In this document: positions 48,906-58,193 of the stretch, one piece after another | Layout of the letters: the number at the start of each line of letters is the position of its first letter | Numbering within the stretch: the stretch's first letter is position 1 | Source of the DNA: Actinocatenispora sp963815125 | GTDB lineage: Bacteria > Actinomycetota > Actinomycetes > Mycobacteriales > Micromonosporaceae | Direction of reading: 5' to 3' | DNA length: 64,000 bases | NCBI GenBank assembly: GCA_963815125.1 | Contig: CAWFFM010000003.1 | Span: forward strand, 992,001-1,056,000 | Made by a program: the position numbers and the translations under genes | The notes under the pieces: model-generated | Database searches by the model: none | Told to the model about the DNA's origin: nothing | The model's input: the letters and a program-made list of their open reading frames with translations, nothing else

Positions 48906-49811
48906 CTACCGCGTACCGCTCGGCGGGTAGGCCGACCGTAGCGCCGGCGTCACCGGCGCCGGCCTGGCAATGCCCGCCAATCCCGACCAGATCCGGTCCA
49001 CCACCGTACGGCGTGCCGACAGCCGGACCGCGGAACGACGGTGCCGTTCGGCCAGGACCGCAGCCAGATACGCCCAACCCGGGGTGTCCGGCGGCGCGGG
49101 CGGTGTCGTCTGCCGGGCCACCTCGCTGGCCAGCAGGAATCCCAACCGGGTACGGGCCGGTTCCCGGATCTGCCGGTTGCGGGCCAGGTAGTGCCGTACG
49201 GCCAGGGCCAGATCGTCGTCCAGCCCGGCGAGATCCAGGGTGGCCGCCCAGGGTGCCAGCGCCAGCGGCATCCTCGGTACCCAGCCCCACGAGGCCGGGG
49301 TACGTTCGTGCATCACCACGGTGCCGGCGGCCAGATCACCCAGCCGCCGCCCGGACGACTGGCCGAGCATCGCGCCCAGACAGACCAGCCAGCTCAGCGG
49401 CGGGATCAGCAGCCCCGGCCACTCGACCGCGAGACCGACCAGCGAGCGGGTCAGCGCGTGCCGGAAACGGATCGGCCCGCCGTCCTCGCGTACCACCCGC
49501 AGCCCCATCACCAGTTTGCCGACCGAGCGGCCACCGCTGAGCGTCTCCACCGTCACCGGGTAGCCGACGAACACCACGACCAGACCGATCACGCCCAGCC
49601 CGCTGGCCAGGGCGGTGTGCGGGCTTCCGCGCAGCGCGAGGTTGATCAGTACGGCCAGGCCGGCCAGCAGCAGTACGAGGCCGAGCACGACCTGCAGGAG
49701 CGTGTCGATCAGGAACGCCGGTACCCGGGAACCCAGTCCGGCCAACCGGACCTCGACCTCGACTCCCTCGCCGTTGACGAGCCGGCCGTCGGTCGCTGGT
49801 GCACTGTCCAC
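48906..49811 (-). CDS. RDD-family membrane protein
   Basis: 301 residues. The RDD domain (about 15-170) has three to four hydrophobic helices, with the R-D-D pattern starting at LGSRVPAFLIDTLLQ; then GGRSVGKLVMGLRVV and RHALTRSLVGL. A C-terminal cytoplasmic region (180-301) contains many Arg/Leu pairs and AVRHYLARNRQI. RDD proteins are of varied function, including ion antiport. GTG 49811 follows GGGAGGA; a longer frame from 49904 lacks a ribosome site. Divergent from the SpoIIM gene (70 bp apart). Confidence 0.86.
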   Translation of the reverse strand: MDSAPATDGRLVNGEGVEVEVRLAGLGSRVPAFLIDTLLQVVLGLVLLLAGLAVLINLALRGSPHTALASGLGVIGLVVVFVGYPVTVETLSGGRSVGKLVMGLRVVREDGGPIRFRHALTRSLVGLAVEWPGLLIPPLSWLVCLGAMLGQSSGRRLGDLAAGTVVMHERTPASWGWVPRMPLALAPWAATLDLAGLDDDLALAVRHYLARNRQIREPARTRLGFLLASEVARQTTPPAPPDTPGWAYLAAVLAERHRRSAVRLSARRTVVDRIWSGLAGIARPAPVTPALRSAYPPSGTR

Positions 49812-49881
49812 CGGACCATCCTCCCGTATCCGTTCGGCAAGCACCAACGCTCTATCCTCGGCGCGAGGAGGTGGCTGCCGG

Positions 49882-50877
49882 GTGGACCTGGACGCGTTCG
49901 TCACCGAGCATCAGGCGGAGTGGCGCAGGCTGGACGAGTTGGCCTCCCGGTACCGCCCGTCCGCGGCCGAGGCCGACGAGCTGGTGCTGCTCTACCAGCG
50001 GACCGCGACCCATCTGTCGCTGGTGCGTAGCCGCTCACCCGATCCCGCACTGGTGGCGCGGTTGTCCCGGCTGGTACTGCGGTCCAGGGCGACCATCACC
50101 GGGGGTCGACCGTCCCGGCTGCGTGATCTGGGCCGGTTCTTCACCACCACCTTCCCGGGCGCGGTGTACCGATGCTGGCCCTGGTGGTGCGCGGTGGCCG
50201 GCGTCTTCACCGTCGTGTCGGCCGGGTTGATGATCTACTTCACCGACCATCCGGAGGCGCTCAGCCACCTGGTCGGCGACGACGCGGTACGCCAGCTGGT
50301 GGACCGTGACTTCGTCACCTACTACTCCCAGGCGCCCGCCGAGGACTTCGCCTTCAAGGTCTGGACGAACAACGCGCTGGTCGCCGGGCTCTGCCTGGCG
50401 TCGGGGATCCTGCTGTTCCCGGTACTGATCGCGCTGGCGCAGAATGCTCTCAGCCTCGGGGTCGACGGCGGCGCGATGATCGGAGCCGGCCGTGGCGAGC
50501 AGTTCTTCGGCCTGGTCATGCCGCACGGCATGCTGGAGCTGACGGCCGTGTTCGTGGCCGCCGGCGCCGGACTGCGGATCGGCTGGTCCTGGATCGCTCC
50601 GGGGCCGGACCTGACCCGGGGACAGGCGCTGGCCCGGTCGGCCCGGTCCGGGGCCGCGATAGCGCTGGGTCTGGTGCCGGTCCTGGCGGTCAGTGGCCTG
50701 ATCGAGGCTTTCGTCACCCCGTCCGGGCTACCGACGGTGGCCCGGATCCTCATCGGCCTGGTGGCGTTCGCCGGGTTCCTCACGTACGTGGTGCGTTTCG
50801 GTGCCCGTGCGGTACGTGCGGGCCAGAGCGGTGACCTCGACGCGGAGCTAAGGGAAGCCACCGTACCGACCCGCTGA
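49882..50877 (+). CDS. Stage II sporulation protein M-like membrane protein
   Basis: 331 residues of the SpoIIM (DUF95) family: a soluble helical N-terminus (1-90, AEADELVLLYQRTATHLSLV) and five hydrophobic helices with the conserved LFPVLIALAQNALSLGVDGG and FGLVMPHGMLELTAV segments. In actinobacteria such genes pair with RDD and MoxR/DUF58 genes; here only the RDD partner is present, divergently. GTG 49882 follows AGGAGG 10 nt upstream. The N-terminal half resembles a coiled helical bundle. Exact role unknown outside endospore formers. Confidence 0.87.
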   Translation: MDLDAFVTEHQAEWRRLDELASRYRPSAAEADELVLLYQRTATHLSLVRSRSPDPALVARLSRLVLRSRATITGGRPSRLRDLGRFFTTTFPGAVYRCWPWWCAVAGVFTVVSAGLMIYFTDHPEALSHLVGDDAVRQLVDRDFVTYYSQAPAEDFAFKVWTNNALVAGLCLASGILLFPVLIALAQNALSLGVDGGAMIGAGRGEQFFGLVMPHGMLELTAVFVAAGAGLRIGWSWIAPGPDLTRGQALARSARSGAAIALGLVPVLAVSGLIEAFVTPSGLPTVARILIGLVAFAGFLTYVVRFGARAVRAGQSGDLDAELREATVPTR

Positions 50878-50908
50878 GCGTCCCTCGTCGGTGATCGACG
50901 GCGGCCGG

Positions 50909-51916
50909 TCAGGAGTTCCAGTACGAGAACCGCGGTGGTTTTTCCGGCGGTGGCTCGGTCGGCTCCGGCCGCGCCGGGGGTGGTGGCGGCGGTTCCTGCG
51001 GGCGGGGCGTGCCGTACACGGTGCCGCGCGGTCGTTCGGGTGTCTGCCGGGGAGATTCCCGCGGTGACGCGGGTGGTCCGGGTGGGGGCTGAGGCGGTCC
51101 GAGTGGCGCCGGGGGTGCTTCGTGCGGCGGTTCGGGTCGCGGCGCGGCGCCGTGATCCTCGCGCGGCGGCCAGCCGGCGTTGTCCTCCCCGGGCAGCCGG
51201 TCGCCCCAGCCGGCGACCGGGTCGCCGTCCGGTAGTGCACCGGCGGCCTCCTCGGCGGTGCCGCGTTCCCGGCGGCGTCGGATCAGCCGGGAGACCACGA
51301 AATAGATCACCGCCAGCACGATCAGACCGATGATGATCTTGGAGAAGATCCCGCCGTACTGCTCCACCTTCGGCCAGTTGGCACCCAGCAGGTACCCGGC
51401 CATCACGAAGATGGTGTTCCAGATCGCGCTGCCCAGCGCCGTGTACAGGATGAACCGGGGTAACGGCATACGTTCCAGGCCGGCCGGGATGGAGATCAGG
51501 CTGCGGAACACGGGCACCATCCGGCCGAAGAACACCGTCTTCGTACCGTGCCGGCGGAACCAGGCCTCGGTGCGCTCCACCTCCGACACCTTGACCAGCG
51601 GTATCTTCGCGACCAGCGCCATCATCCGGTCCCGGCCGAACGCCGCGCCGATGTAGTACATCACCACGGAGCCCACGATCGAGCCGATCGTGGTCCACAC
51701 CAGCGCCGCGTACAGGTTGATCGTGCCGCGGTTGGCCGCGAACCCGGCCAGCGGCAGGATCACCTCGCTGGGCAGCACCGGGATGATGCTGTCCAGCGCA
51801 TTGGCAAGACCGGCACCCGGGCTGCCCAGGACGTCCATCACCTTGGTCGCCCAGTCGGCGACGGTGCCCGCCAGCCCGCCCCCCGCCGCGGCCTCCGCCA
51901 GATAGCTCACGCTCAT
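50909..51916 (-). CDS. DedA-family membrane protein with proline-rich tail
   Basis: 335 residues. Residues 1-225 form a DedA/SNARE-associated domain: VLPSEVILPLAGFAANRG, FGRDRMMALVAKI, the core FFGRMVPVFRSLISIPAG with conserved Arg residues, and ALGSAIWNTIFVMAGYLLG; about five helices. DedA proteins are polyprenyl-phosphate or phospholipid flippases. The last 110 residues are a highly disordered, proline-rich cytoplasmic tail (PPQPPPGPP, PPPPPPARP), longer than usual. ATG 51916. Tail end FSYWNS is unlike the rest. Confidence 0.9.
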   Translation of the reverse strand: MSVSYLAEAAAGGGLAGTVADWATKVMDVLGSPGAGLANALDSIIPVLPSEVILPLAGFAANRGTINLYAALVWTTIGSIVGSVVMYYIGAAFGRDRMMALVAKIPLVKVSEVERTEAWFRRHGTKTVFFGRMVPVFRSLISIPAGLERMPLPRFILYTALGSAIWNTIFVMAGYLLGANWPKVEQYGGIFSKIIIGLIVLAVIYFVVSRLIRRRRERGTAEEAAGALPDGDPVAGWGDRLPGEDNAGWPPREDHGAAPRPEPPHEAPPAPLGPPQPPPGPPASPRESPRQTPERPRGTVYGTPRPQEPPPPPPARPEPTEPPPEKPPRFSYWNS

Positions 51917-52149
51917 GCCTAGACGCTACGACCTCGTTCGGGACCGGTGCCATGCGGTCGCCAACGTGGCACCCGGCGCGCTCTGCGTCGTCCACGCATC
52001 CCGGCGCATCCCGGCGCGTCCGGCAGGTCCGGGGGTGACCCGCAGGCGCGTACTGGGGACAGCCCGAGAACAGATCCGGATGCTGGTGCCAGGGCGTTGC
52101 GGTGCCGTCGCTGGGAGATTCGGAGTACCAAGATCCGAGGAGCGACGAC

Positions 52150-52977
52150 ATGAGCGAGACGACACTGGAACGGCCGACCGTACGGGTGCCGGGGTCCGGC
52201 GGACCGGACGGCGTGGGGCCTGGTGGCCGCGGCCCGGGCGCCGGTGGTGCGCGCCGTGGACGGGGCCGGGCCTGGTGGCTCGTCCCGTTCGCGGCGGTGT
52301 GGCTGCTGGGCACCGCGTACCTGCTGTCCGCCTACCTTCCGCCGCTCATCCGGACCAGCCGGGTACCGATGCACGGCGACCAGCTGCACTACTGGCTGCT
52401 GATCGGGCACATCTACACCGCCGGGATCGCCACCGTCACCGGCTTCGCCCAGTTCTGGCCGTGGCTGCGCCGCCGGTACCCGGTGCTGCACCGGTGGACC
52501 GGTCGGGTCTACTTCTTCGGCGGCGTGTTCCCGTCGATGGTGCTGGCCGTGCCCGTGGCGCTGTACAGCGGATTCGGCTTCTCGAACATGACCGCGCTGC
52601 TGGCGGTGGACGCGCTGTGGGCGGTGACCGGGATCGCCGGGTACCGGGCCGTGCGCCAGCACCGGTACGCCGACCACCGGCGTTGGATGGTCCGCAACTT
52701 CGCGGTACTGCTCGCATCCCTGGCCTCGCGTATCTGGCAGGTCGTCGGGATGCTGATCGTCCTGCCGCAGCTGCACCTCGCGTCCTACCAGGGTGACAAG
52801 CTCGCCGCCACACACGACGTGATGAGCGCCAGCGTGTGGATCGCGCTGCTGGTCAACCTGCTGATCGCGGAGCTCTGGCTGCAACGCCGGTACGGCGTGC
52901 CGTCGGCCGCGAGCATCCGACGGAGCCGGGGTGCCCGCGCCGGCCGGACGGTGGGCGGGGCCCGACAGGTCGGCTAG
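52150..52977 (+). CDS. DUF2306 family membrane protein
   Basis: 275 residues: a disordered Gly/Pro/Arg-rich N-terminus (1-45) and seven hydrophobic segments. DUF2306 pattern is visible: HGDQLHYWLLIGHIYTAGIA with the conserved His residues, RYPVLHRWTGRVYFFGGV, and RQHRYADHRRWMVRNFAV. The repeated His/Arg positions near helices suggest cofactor (haem or quinone) binding, but function is unknown. ATG 52150 follows GAGGAGCGACGAC. The GH13 gene begins 10 bp after its stop with its own -10 box. Confidence 0.85.
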   Translation: MSETTLERPTVRVPGSGGPDGVGPGGRGPGAGGARRGRGRAWWLVPFAAVWLLGTAYLLSAYLPPLIRTSRVPMHGDQLHYWLLIGHIYTAGIATVTGFAQFWPWLRRRYPVLHRWTGRVYFFGGVFPSMVLAVPVALYSGFGFSNMTALLAVDALWAVTGIAGYRAVRQHRYADHRRWMVRNFAVLLASLASRIWQVVGMLIVLPQLHLASYQGDKLAATHDVMSASVWIALLVNLLIAELWLQRRYGVPSAASIRRSRGARAGRTVGGARQVG

Positions 52978-52980
52978 GTT
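52975..52980 (+). promoter_or_regulatory. -10 box for leaderless GH13 gene
   Basis: TAGGTT ends 7 nt before ATG 52988, partly inside the end of the DUF2306 gene. Confidence 0.5.
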
Positions 52981-52987
52981 CGGCCCC

Positions 52988-54586
52988 ATGGACGATGACC
53001 GATGGTGGCAGTCAGGTGTCGTGTACCACATCTACCCCCGCTCGTACGCGGACCACAACGGTGACGGGGTCGGTGACCTGGCAGGCATCACCGGCCGGCT
53101 CGACCACCTGGCCGCACTGGGCGTCGACGCGGTCTGGATCTCGCCGTTCTACCGCTCCCCGATGGTCGACTTCGGGTACGACATCAGCGACCACACCGCG
53201 GTCGACCCGCTGTTCGGCACCCTGGCCGATGTGGACGAGCTGGTCGCACAGGCGCACCGGCGCGGGATCCGGGTGCTGATCGACTTCGTCCCCAACCACA
53301 CCTCCGACCAGCATCCCTGGTTCACCCGGGCCCGCGCCGGGCGGGACAGCCCGCACCGGGACTGGTACCTGTGGGCCGACCCGGCGCCCGACGGTGGCCC
53401 GCCGAACAACTGGCGTTCGGTGTTCGGCGGGCCGGCCTGGACCCTGGACGAGGTCAGCGGCCAGTACTACTACCACGCCTACCTGCCCGAGCAGCCGGAT
53501 CTCAACTGGCGTAACGGAGCGGTACGGCAGGCGCAGCACGACGTGCTGCGGTTCTGGCTGGACCGTGGCGTGGACGGGTTCCGGGTCGACGCGTGCCGCC
53601 AACTGGTCAAGGACGAACAGCGACGCGACAACCCGCCGAACCCTGGGTTCCGTGCAGGGGAGCCGCCGTACGAGGAACTGCTGCCGGTGTACACCACCGA
53701 CCGGCCGGAGACCCTCGACATGGTGGCCGGGATGCGTCGGATCCTGGACAGCTACCTCGGTGCCGAGGGCGTGCTGCTGGGCGAGATGTACCTGCCGGTG
53801 GAGCGGTTGGCGCACTACTACGGCGATTCCGGCGACGGGCTGCACCTGCCGTCGAACATGCATCTGATCTCGGTGCCGTACCGGGCGGGCGACATCGCGG
53901 ACCTGATCACCTCCTACGAGGCGGCGCTGCCCGACGGTGCGTGGCCGAACTGGGTACTGGGCAACCATGACCGGCCGCGGATCGCCAGCCGGGTCGGTAC
54001 GGCGCAGGCCCGGGTCGCCGCGGTGCTGCTCCTGACCCTGCGCGGCACGCCGATCCTGTACTACGGCGACGAGATCGGCATGACCGATGTGCCGGTGCCC
54101 GATGAACTGGCCCAGGATCCGTACGCCCACCGGGTGCCCGGCATCGGGGTCGGTCGCGACCCGGAACGCAGCCCGATGCAGTGGTCGGACGAACCGCACG
54201 GTGGATTCTGTCCGGCGACGGCGACACCGTGGCTGCCGGTCGGCGCGGACGTCGCGCGCTGCAACGTGGCCACCCAGAGCGCCGACGGGGATTCGCTGCT
54301 GTCGCTGTACCGACAGTTGATCACGTTGCGGCGTAAGGAATCTGCGCTGGCGGTCGGTACGGTCGAGGGCGTCCGTGCCGGCGGTGACGTACTGGCCTAC
54401 CGGCGCACGCACCGCGGTCGTGCGCTACATGTGGTGCTGAACCTCGGATCCCGGCCGCAGTCACTGCCCGACGGCGTGGCCGGTACGGTGCTCGCCGGTA
54501 CGCATCCCGACCGGGTCGGTCAGCGCATCGACGACGGTACGACGCTGCGCGGTGACGAGGCCGTGGTGATCGCGCGACCCGCGTGA
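52988..54586 (+). CDS. Alpha-glucosidase (GH13, oligo-1,6/trehalose-type)
   Basis: 532-residue cytoplasmic GH13 hydrolase, acting on alpha-glucosides such as maltose or sucrose-like sugars. Conserved regions I-IV: FVPNHTSDQHPWF; DGVDGFRVDACRQLV with the nucleophile Asp in region II (GFRVDAC); EMYLPVE with the acid/base Glu in LLGEMYL; and VLGNHDRPRIASRV with the transition-state Asp. N-terminal YHIYPRSYADHNGDGVGDLAG fits the oligo-1,6-glucosidase subfamily. Leaderless ATG; not secreted. The stop is followed by a bidirectional hairpin. Confidence 0.93.
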   Translation: MDDDRWWQSGVVYHIYPRSYADHNGDGVGDLAGITGRLDHLAALGVDAVWISPFYRSPMVDFGYDISDHTAVDPLFGTLADVDELVAQAHRRGIRVLIDFVPNHTSDQHPWFTRARAGRDSPHRDWYLWADPAPDGGPPNNWRSVFGGPAWTLDEVSGQYYYHAYLPEQPDLNWRNGAVRQAQHDVLRFWLDRGVDGFRVDACRQLVKDEQRRDNPPNPGFRAGEPPYEELLPVYTTDRPETLDMVAGMRRILDSYLGAEGVLLGEMYLPVERLAHYYGDSGDGLHLPSNMHLISVPYRAGDIADLITSYEAALPDGAWPNWVLGNHDRPRIASRVGTAQARVAAVLLLTLRGTPILYYGDEIGMTDVPVPDELAQDPYAHRVPGIGVGRDPERSPMQWSDEPHGGFCPATATPWLPVGADVARCNVATQSADGDSLLSLYRQLITLRRKESALAVGTVEGVRAGGDVLAYRRTHRGRALHVVLNLGSRPQSLPDGVAGTVLAGTHPDRVGQRIDDGTTLRGDEAVVIARPA

Positions 54587-54596
54587 CAGCGCGACA

Positions 54597-54631
54597 CCGC
54601 CGGGCCGGGGGATGACCACCCGACCCGGCGG
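54597..54631. terminator. bidirectional hairpin between convergent genes
   Basis: Arms CCGCCGGGCCGGG (54597-54609) and CCCGACCCGGCGG (54619-54631), 13 bp with one mismatch, between the GH13 gene (+) and the ABM-like gene (-). Confidence 0.7.
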
Positions 54632-54639
54632 ACCGTCGC

Positions 54640-54936
54640 CTACTGCGGCATGCTCGTCTTGACGTCCAGGTTGTGGTAGCGCGGTGGCTTGGTGCACAAC
54701 GCTGCCATCTTCTTGGCGAACTCGTTCGTGCTCGGATCCCGGCTGTTGGCCATCGCGGCCTCGTACGAGTCGAACTCCACGATGGTCTCGTAGTGGTTCG
54801 GCATGTCCCGGTCCTGGGTCATGGTCAGCCGGGTGAACGGCTGATGGCCGGCGTTCTCGCGCATCTGGCTGTCGCCGAGTTTCATGACCTCGTCCGGCTT
54901 GTCGGTCTCGTACTCGATGATCTGTACGAAGCTCAT
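54640..54936 (-). CDS. Small ABM/ferredoxin-like-fold protein
   Basis: 98 residues with an alternating beta-alpha-beta layout: FVQIIEYETDKPDEVMKLGD, then FTRLTMTQDRDMPNHYETIV and EFDSYEAAMANSRDPST. It resembles antibiotic-biosynthesis-monooxygenase (ABM)-type dimeric alpha/beta proteins but has no clear catalytic residue and no known substrate. ATG 54936 follows a G-rich site GGGGGGTACGTC. The upstream region to 55148 holds the hypothetical gene at 55148-55645 on the same strand. May be a stress-induced or degradation-linked small enzyme, unproven. Confidence 0.78.
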   Translation of the reverse strand: MSFVQIIEYETDKPDEVMKLGDSQMRENAGHQPFTRLTMTQDRDMPNHYETIVEFDSYEAAMANSRDPSTNEFAKKMAALCTKPPRYHNLDVKTSMPQ

Positions 54937-55147
54937 GACGTACCCCCCTGTTGTCTTGGCTTCTGCCGCAACGTAGCACCGGGGTTCCGTGGGCTCGGCG
55001 GTTTCGTTGGCACTGCCACGATCGAGGATCCGGCCGCGGGTCGTTCTGTCGGAATGCTGGGGGAACGTAGGCAAAGGTCGGAGAACCGTCCGGGGTCGGC
55101 GCATCGGCCGTTCGGACCGGGGGTGGGAGTCGTTCCGGCGACCACGA

Positions 55148-55645
55148 TCAGGGCTGGTCCATCAGTTCGGTACGGGCGATCTCGGCGAGCGCCGCCCGCA
55201 GGTACACCTCGAGCGGATGTTCGGCGGCCGTGACCAGATCGGCGATCAGCAGCGGCGCCTGCGCGGCGACATCCGCGCCGGCCAGTTCCAGCCGCTGCCC
55301 GTCGGACTCGTGTACGCCGAGCGCACCGGCGATCAGTATGCCCAGGATGTTCGCGTCCAGGTCGGGGTACCAGGCTGCCGCCGAGGTGACACAGCGGGTG
55401 AGTACCGCGCGCAGGTCGTCACCGGTCAGTCCGTCCGGATGCAGGTCCTCCAGCAGCAACCGGACCGCGCCACCCATCACGATCCCGACCTGCTCGGGAC
55501 TGAACCCGGCCAACTGTGCTGTCGCCTGCCGGTAGGTGTCCGGTTGCCCGTCGCGCGCCGCGGCGACGGCCGCCACCGTCGCCTCCGCGATGCCGCGGGC
55601 CGGTTGCGGCAGATCGCGCCACGAAGAGTTCATCTGCCTGCCCAT
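55148..55645 (-). CDS. Hypothetical helical protein
   Basis: 165 residues, mostly helical and rich in Ala and Leu, with no membrane helix and no catalytic motif that I recognise. A segment near the middle, VTSAAAWYPDLDANILG, has the only aromatic cluster. Start is ATG 55645 or the later ATG 55633; neither has a clear ribosome site. Divergent from the VOC gene, with a 111-bp gap. Similar small proteins of unknown function occur in actinobacteria, but I cannot name a family. Confidence 0.65.
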   Translation of the reverse strand: MGRQMNSSWRDLPQPARGIAEATVAAVAAARDGQPDTYRQATAQLAGFSPEQVGIVMGGAVRLLLEDLHPDGLTGDDLRAVLTRCVTSAAAWYPDLDANILGILIAGALGVHESDGQRLELAGADVAAQAPLLIADLVTAAEHPLEVYLRAALAEIARTELMDQP

Positions 55646-55756
55646 GTTCGAGGGACGGGTACGGTACCGCCCTGGATCCTAGACGGGCACGCGGGCGGTA
55701 CGGGCCGTGCCGTGGCAGGCTCGTCGTACTGGTCCGTACCGACGAGAGGAGTGGAC

Positions 55757-56194
55757 ATGACGGAGGTTGCTGCGGCGGCGCGGCCCGGATTCCACCTGGC
55801 GGTGCCGGTCGACGACCTGGATCGGGCGCGCGGGTTCTACGGCGGCGTACTCGGCCTGACCGAAGGGCGCAGCGACACCCAGTGGGTCGACTGGAACTTC
55901 CACGGTCACCAGCTCGTCACACACCTCGCCGCGGACCGCACCGGGCCGGTCGGGCACAACAGCGTCGACGACCATCGGGTTCCCGTACCGCACTTCGGAC
56001 TGATCCTGCCGGTGCCGGAATTCCATCGGCTGGCCTCGCGTCTGCGTGCGGCGGACGTCGAGTTCGTCATCGAGCCGTACCGGCGTTTCGCCGGCCGGCC
56101 GGCCGAGCAGTGGACCATGTTCCTGCTCGACCCGGCCGGGAATGCCCTGGAGTTCAAGGCATTCGCCGACGAGTCCCAGCTGTTCGCGAGCTGA
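55757..56194 (+). CDS. VOC family (glyoxalase/dioxygenase-like) protein
   Basis: 145-residue vicinal-oxygen-chelate protein. First module: PGFHLAVPVDDLDRARGFYGG with His near residue 12; second module: VPHFGLILPVPEFHRLASRL and MFLLDPAGNALEFKAF with the Glu near 135. These are the usual metal positions, with a second His in HFGLI. The family contains glyoxalase I, dioxygenases and resistance proteins. ATG 55757 follows GAGAGGAG. Substrate unknown; monocistronic. Confidence 0.87.
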   Translation: MTEVAAAARPGFHLAVPVDDLDRARGFYGGVLGLTEGRSDTQWVDWNFHGHQLVTHLAADRTGPVGHNSVDDHRVPVPHFGLILPVPEFHRLASRLRAADVEFVIEPYRRFAGRPAEQWTMFLLDPAGNALEFKAFADESQLFAS

Positions 56195-56253
56195 CTGCGC
56201 TCCTGCGGCAGCCGGACCGGCCGGCTCCGCGGTGACGGGCCGGACCTCGGCAG

Positions 56254-57009
56254 TCAGGCGCGGTTGCCGTGCCGCCCGGCGCCGTCGGTGAAACGTCGGA
56301 CGCCGCCGGCCGCCTCGGTCAGGGACACCTCGCCGTGCCGGAACTCGTTGCGCAGTGCGGAATCCTCGGTCAGACCTTCCTGTTCCAGCACCGACAGCCG
56401 GTCCTGTCGCAGGCAGGTCTGCGGCAGTGCGGACAGTTCGGCGGCGAGCTGCTCGGCGGCGGCGCGGGCCCGGCCGTGCGGTACCAGCCGGTTGACCAGA
56501 CCGATCCGCTCCGCCTCGGCTGCGGTCACCTCACGTCCGGTGAGGATGAGATCCATCGCGCGACTGGTGCCGATCAGCCGGGGCAGCCGTACCGTGCCGC
56601 CGTCGATCAGCGGCACACCCCAACGGCGGCAGTACACCCCGAACGTCGCGGTGTCGGCGGCCACCCGCAGATCCGCCCAGAGCGCGAGTTCCAGCCCGCC
56701 GGCCACCGCGTGACCCTCGACGGCGGCGATCACCGGCTTGGTCAGCCGCAACCGGGTCGGACCCATCGGCCCGTCGCCCTGCGGGTCGGTACGGTTCGCC
56801 CGGTCGGTACCGAAGGCACCCAGGTCGGCGCCGGCGCAGAACGTACCGCCGGCACCGGTCAGTACGGCCACGTCGGCGTCCGGCGAGTCCTCGAAGTCGC
56901 GGAACGCTCCGGTGAGCGCGGCGGCTGTCGGACCGTCGACCGCGTTACGTACCTCGGGACGCGTCAGCAGCACCGTCCACACTCGACCGGCTCGTTCGAC
57001 GCTGACCAC
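56254..57009 (-). CDS. Enoyl-CoA hydratase/isomerase-like protein
   Basis: 251-residue crotonase-fold protein. The oxyanion-hole regions are intact: TGAGGTFCAGADLGAFG and EGHAVAGGLELALWADLRV. In place of the two catalytic glutamates of true hydratases (Glu144 and Glu164) it has CRRWGVPLIDGGTVRLPRL, with no Glu at the first site. This variant is common in actinobacterial crotonases whose reaction is unknown. ATG 57009 on the minus strand. The next gene upstream on the same strand is the secreted nuclease at 57109. Confidence 0.87.
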   Translation of the reverse strand: MVSVERAGRVWTVLLTRPEVRNAVDGPTAAALTGAFRDFEDSPDADVAVLTGAGGTFCAGADLGAFGTDRANRTDPQGDGPMGPTRLRLTKPVIAAVEGHAVAGGLELALWADLRVAADTATFGVYCRRWGVPLIDGGTVRLPRLIGTSRAMDLILTGREVTAAEAERIGLVNRLVPHGRARAAAEQLAAELSALPQTCLRQDRLSVLEQEGLTEDSALRNEFRHGEVSLTEAAGGVRRFTDGAGRHGNRA

Positions 57010-57108
57010 AGCAGTTCCCTTCCGCCGATGGGTACCGTTGCCTGGGCCGGCGCTGGACCGGCGCGGGCAACGGGGGATCAGCGTACGACGCGGCTCCCCG
57101 CCTGCAGG

Positions 57109-57963
57109 TCAGCGCCGGCCCGGTACGGTCACGTCGGCGACCATCGGTAGGTGGTCGGACGCGGCGGAGACCGGTACGGTCGTCGCACGCGCGGCGATGT
57201 CGTGTGAGGACAGTACGAAGTCGATCCGCTCGTGCGGCTTCGTCGCGTCGTAGGTGAACCCGTCGCCGACGCCGACCTCGGCCCAGGTGTCGGCCAGTAC
57301 GTCGGTCAGTGCCGTGACCTCCGGGGAGGTCGGCTCGGCGTTGAGGTCACCGGTCAGCAGCATCGGTACGTTGGAGCCCCCGATGAGCTGCTTGATCTGT
57401 GCCACCTGGCCGACGCGTACCGATGCGGTGGTCTGCAGGTGGGTGTTGTAGAAACGCAGCGGCGTTCCGTGCACCGACAGCAGCGCGTACAGCAGGCCGC
57501 GTTGTTCGGTCTCGGGGTGGCCGGCTTTGGTCAGGTGGGTGTTGGACCAGTCCAGGATCGGGTAGCGGCTGAGGATCGCGGTGCCGTACTGGCGTCGCGG
57601 TTGTCCGTCGGCGGGTGGGTCCTCGTCGAGGTTGGCGCCGTACACCACGTGCATGTGCAGCCGGTGCGACAGCCATCGCGCCTCGTCGATGAAGTTGCTG
57701 CGGGCGTCGAAGTGCCGGTCGACCTCCTGCAGCCCGACCACGTCGGGGTGACTGGCCTCGATGGTGTTCGCGGTGTCGGCCAGGTCGAGCACGCTGTCCG
57801 GCCCGGCGCCGTGGTGGATGTTGTAGGTCATCACCCGTAGTTGGTGGTCGGGTGTGTCGCCCCCGGCCGCCGCGTGCGCGGGTCCGCTGGTCAGCGCGAG
57901 CGCCGAGCAGGCCAGGGCGAGCAGGCCGACGGTCATGGTCCTGAGGGTACGGGGAACGGACAT
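57109..57963 (-). CDS. Secreted endonuclease/exonuclease/phosphatase-family protein
   Basis: 284 residues. Signal peptide 1-32 with cleavage near AHA-AAG. The mature protein is an EEP-fold phosphodiesterase: RVMTYNIHHGAG (metal ligand Asn), VGLQEVDRHFDARS (Glu), FYNTHLQTT, LLTGDLNAEPTSPEV and RIDFVLSS, ending with SDHLPMVADV (catalytic His). Likely a DNase, sphingomyelinase or inositol-phosphatase type; the substrate cannot be told. ATG 57963 follows GGAGG. Transcribed divergently from nothing in the following 230 bp. Confidence 0.9.
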   Translation of the reverse strand: MSVPRTLRTMTVGLLALACSALALTSGPAHAAAGGDTPDHQLRVMTYNIHHGAGPDSVLDLADTANTIEASHPDVVGLQEVDRHFDARSNFIDEARWLSHRLHMHVVYGANLDEDPPADGQPRRQYGTAILSRYPILDWSNTHLTKAGHPETEQRGLLYALLSVHGTPLRFYNTHLQTTASVRVGQVAQIKQLIGGSNVPMLLTGDLNAEPTSPEVTALTDVLADTWAEVGVGDGFTYDATKPHERIDFVLSSHDIAARATTVPVSAASDHLPMVADVTVPGRR

Positions 57964-58193
57964 TGATGCCTCCGGGCGTCTGGGGGGCGGGGAGGTGCTT
58001 GTTGCGCCCCGACGCTAGAGGAAGGAATGTTCCAGGATCAATAAGTCAGGCGGTAAATATTGCATGGCCCATCCGCCGGGCGCGGTCGCCGCGACGCGCT
58101 GGCACGGTGGCGATGGGGCCGGTGACAAGGCTCGGACGCGCGGAGGGCCGGTGGCAGGGTCCGCCCCTGTCACCGGCCGATGTCTGCCTCATC

